64,000 nucleotides of DNA from Streptomyces sp. NBC_00654 (GTDB taxonomy: Bacteria; Actinomycetota; Actinomycetes; Streptomycetales; Streptomycetaceae): contig NZ_JAPEOB010000002.1 in the NCBI RefSeq assembly GCF_026341775.1, positions 1,550,001 through 1,614,000 on the forward strand, written 5' to 3'. Shown one piece after another: positions 63,546-64,000 of the stretch. Positions within the stretch are counted from its first letter, which is position 1. Each line of letters starts with the position of its first letter. The position numbers and the translations under genes are program-made. Below the pieces are notes generated by a model. That model worked only from the letters and a program-made list of their open reading frames with translations, did no database searches and was not told the DNA's origin.

Positions 63546-64000
63546 TCAGCGGGTCAGGTCCAGCTCGCCGAGATGGTCGCCGTCGTTCGTCAGCCCGCAC
63601 TTGAGGTACCCGAGCCGCAGATAGAAGTCCTCCGGGCCGCCCTCGCCGGGGTGCCAGGTCACCGTGGAGAGCGTCCCGCCGCGCCTGCGGATCTCCTCGT
63701 TCACCGCCCGTACCGCGAAGCGCCCGTACCCGCGGCCCTGTTCACCGGCGTCTATCGCCAGGCGCCAGAGACCGGAGCGCGGCGGTGCGCCCGGCACGTC
63801 CGCGTCGAAGTCGAAGGGGATGCCGAAGAAGGCCATCACGAAGCCCACGGTCCGGTCACCGTCGCGGATCAGCCGGGGCCAGGCGGTGCCGGGGTGCACA
63901 TACGCCTCCGCCAGCGATTCGGCGACCGGCGACACGAACGCCGTCTGGTCGGGGCGGACCCGGAGACGGCAGGCGCTCAGCACGTTCGCGGGGGTGGGTT
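63546..64000 (-). CDS. GNAT-family N-acetyltransferase, 5' end cut by window
   Basis: About 145 residues are visible, with an in-frame GTG at 63983 but the frame is open to the right edge and homologous proteins are expected to be longer, so the true start probably lies outside. The acetyl-CoA-binding motif is EQGRGYGRFAVRAVNEEIRR and the C-terminal part FYLRLGYLKCGLTNDGDHLG is typical. The substrate is unknown, probably a small amine or polyamine-like molecule. Confidence 0.8.
   Translation of the reverse strand, partial: PTPANVLSACRLRVRPDQTAFVSPVAESLAEAYVHPGTAWPRLIRDGDRTVGFVMAFFGIPFDFDADVPGAPPRSGLWRLAIDAGEQGRGYGRFAVRAVNEEIRRRGGTLSTVTWHPGEGGPEDFYLRLGYLKCGLTNDGDHLGELDLTR

Overview
The window is chromosomal DNA from a Streptomyces (or very close relative). 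The GC content is very high with G/C third codon positions, GTG starts are common, and it carries chaplins, mycothiol genes (mshC, a MscR-type dehydrogenase) and an F420-type LLM oxidoreductase. The gene order metH - gylR - glpF/K/D - PAC2 protein - mshC - chpC/chpH - gntR/gntK/gntP matches, from memory, the conserved core around SCO1657-SCO1680 of S. coelicolor. No CRISPR array, phage, transposase or large secondary-metabolite cluster is visible.

Layout. 0-6 kb: end of a RecB-like nuclease, an orphan response regulator, a HAD phosphatase and cobalamin-dependent methionine synthase (metH). 6-11 kb: the glycerol regulon, gylR then glpF-glpK-glpD, with a shared 12-bp motif before gylR and glpF. 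11.3-19.3 kb: an LLM oxidoreductase plus a sugar-acid island (FadR-type regulator, ribose-type ABC transporter, SDR, L-fuconate dehydratase) that appears inserted between glpD and the PAC2 gene and is tied together by three related palindromic operators. 19.5-24.5 kb: PAC2 protein, then a leftward operon of histidine-phosphatase, DUF3090, SCO1664-family kinase-like protein and mshC. 24.5-33.7 kb: corA with a short overlapping upstream ORF, ferritin-like protein, F420-type LLM enzyme, aldo/keto reductase coupled to a RecD2-like protein with a ruined Walker A, acidic protein, DUF5703, and the chaplins chpC and chpH. 33.7-38.2 kb: M20 peptidase, tRNA-Leu(GAG), RluA-type pseudouridine synthase, metallo-beta-lactamase fold protein and mscR. 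38.3-42.3 kb: amidohydrolase, amino-acid permease and TetR regulator. 42.4-45.1 kb: gluconate regulator, kinase and permease. 45.3-54 kb: second APC permease, uncharacterised protein, flavoprotein, DMT-like membrane protein, TetR plus 20beta-hydroxysteroid dehydrogenase, NUDIX protein, two DUF202 proteins. 54-64 kb: quinone-reductase-like protein, glucarate-dehydratase-family enolase, APH plus acyl-CoA dehydrogenase, secreted M28 peptidase, TetR, SDR, Tat-exported NamZ-type muramidase and a GNAT enzyme cut by the right edge.

Functional themes are carbon acquisition (glycerol, fuconate-type sugar acids, gluconate), thiol and formaldehyde handling through mycothiol, and the aerial-hypha surface. 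Many convergent gene pairs are separated by long perfect hairpins. A family of large nested-hairpin repeats occurs three times, twice ending exactly at the stop codon of a leftward gene. The observations most worth testing are the degenerate RecD2-like protein, the corA leader ORF, the kinase/phosphatase/DUF3090/mshC operon, the repeat family, and the predicted regulons of the FadR- and TetR-type regulators.
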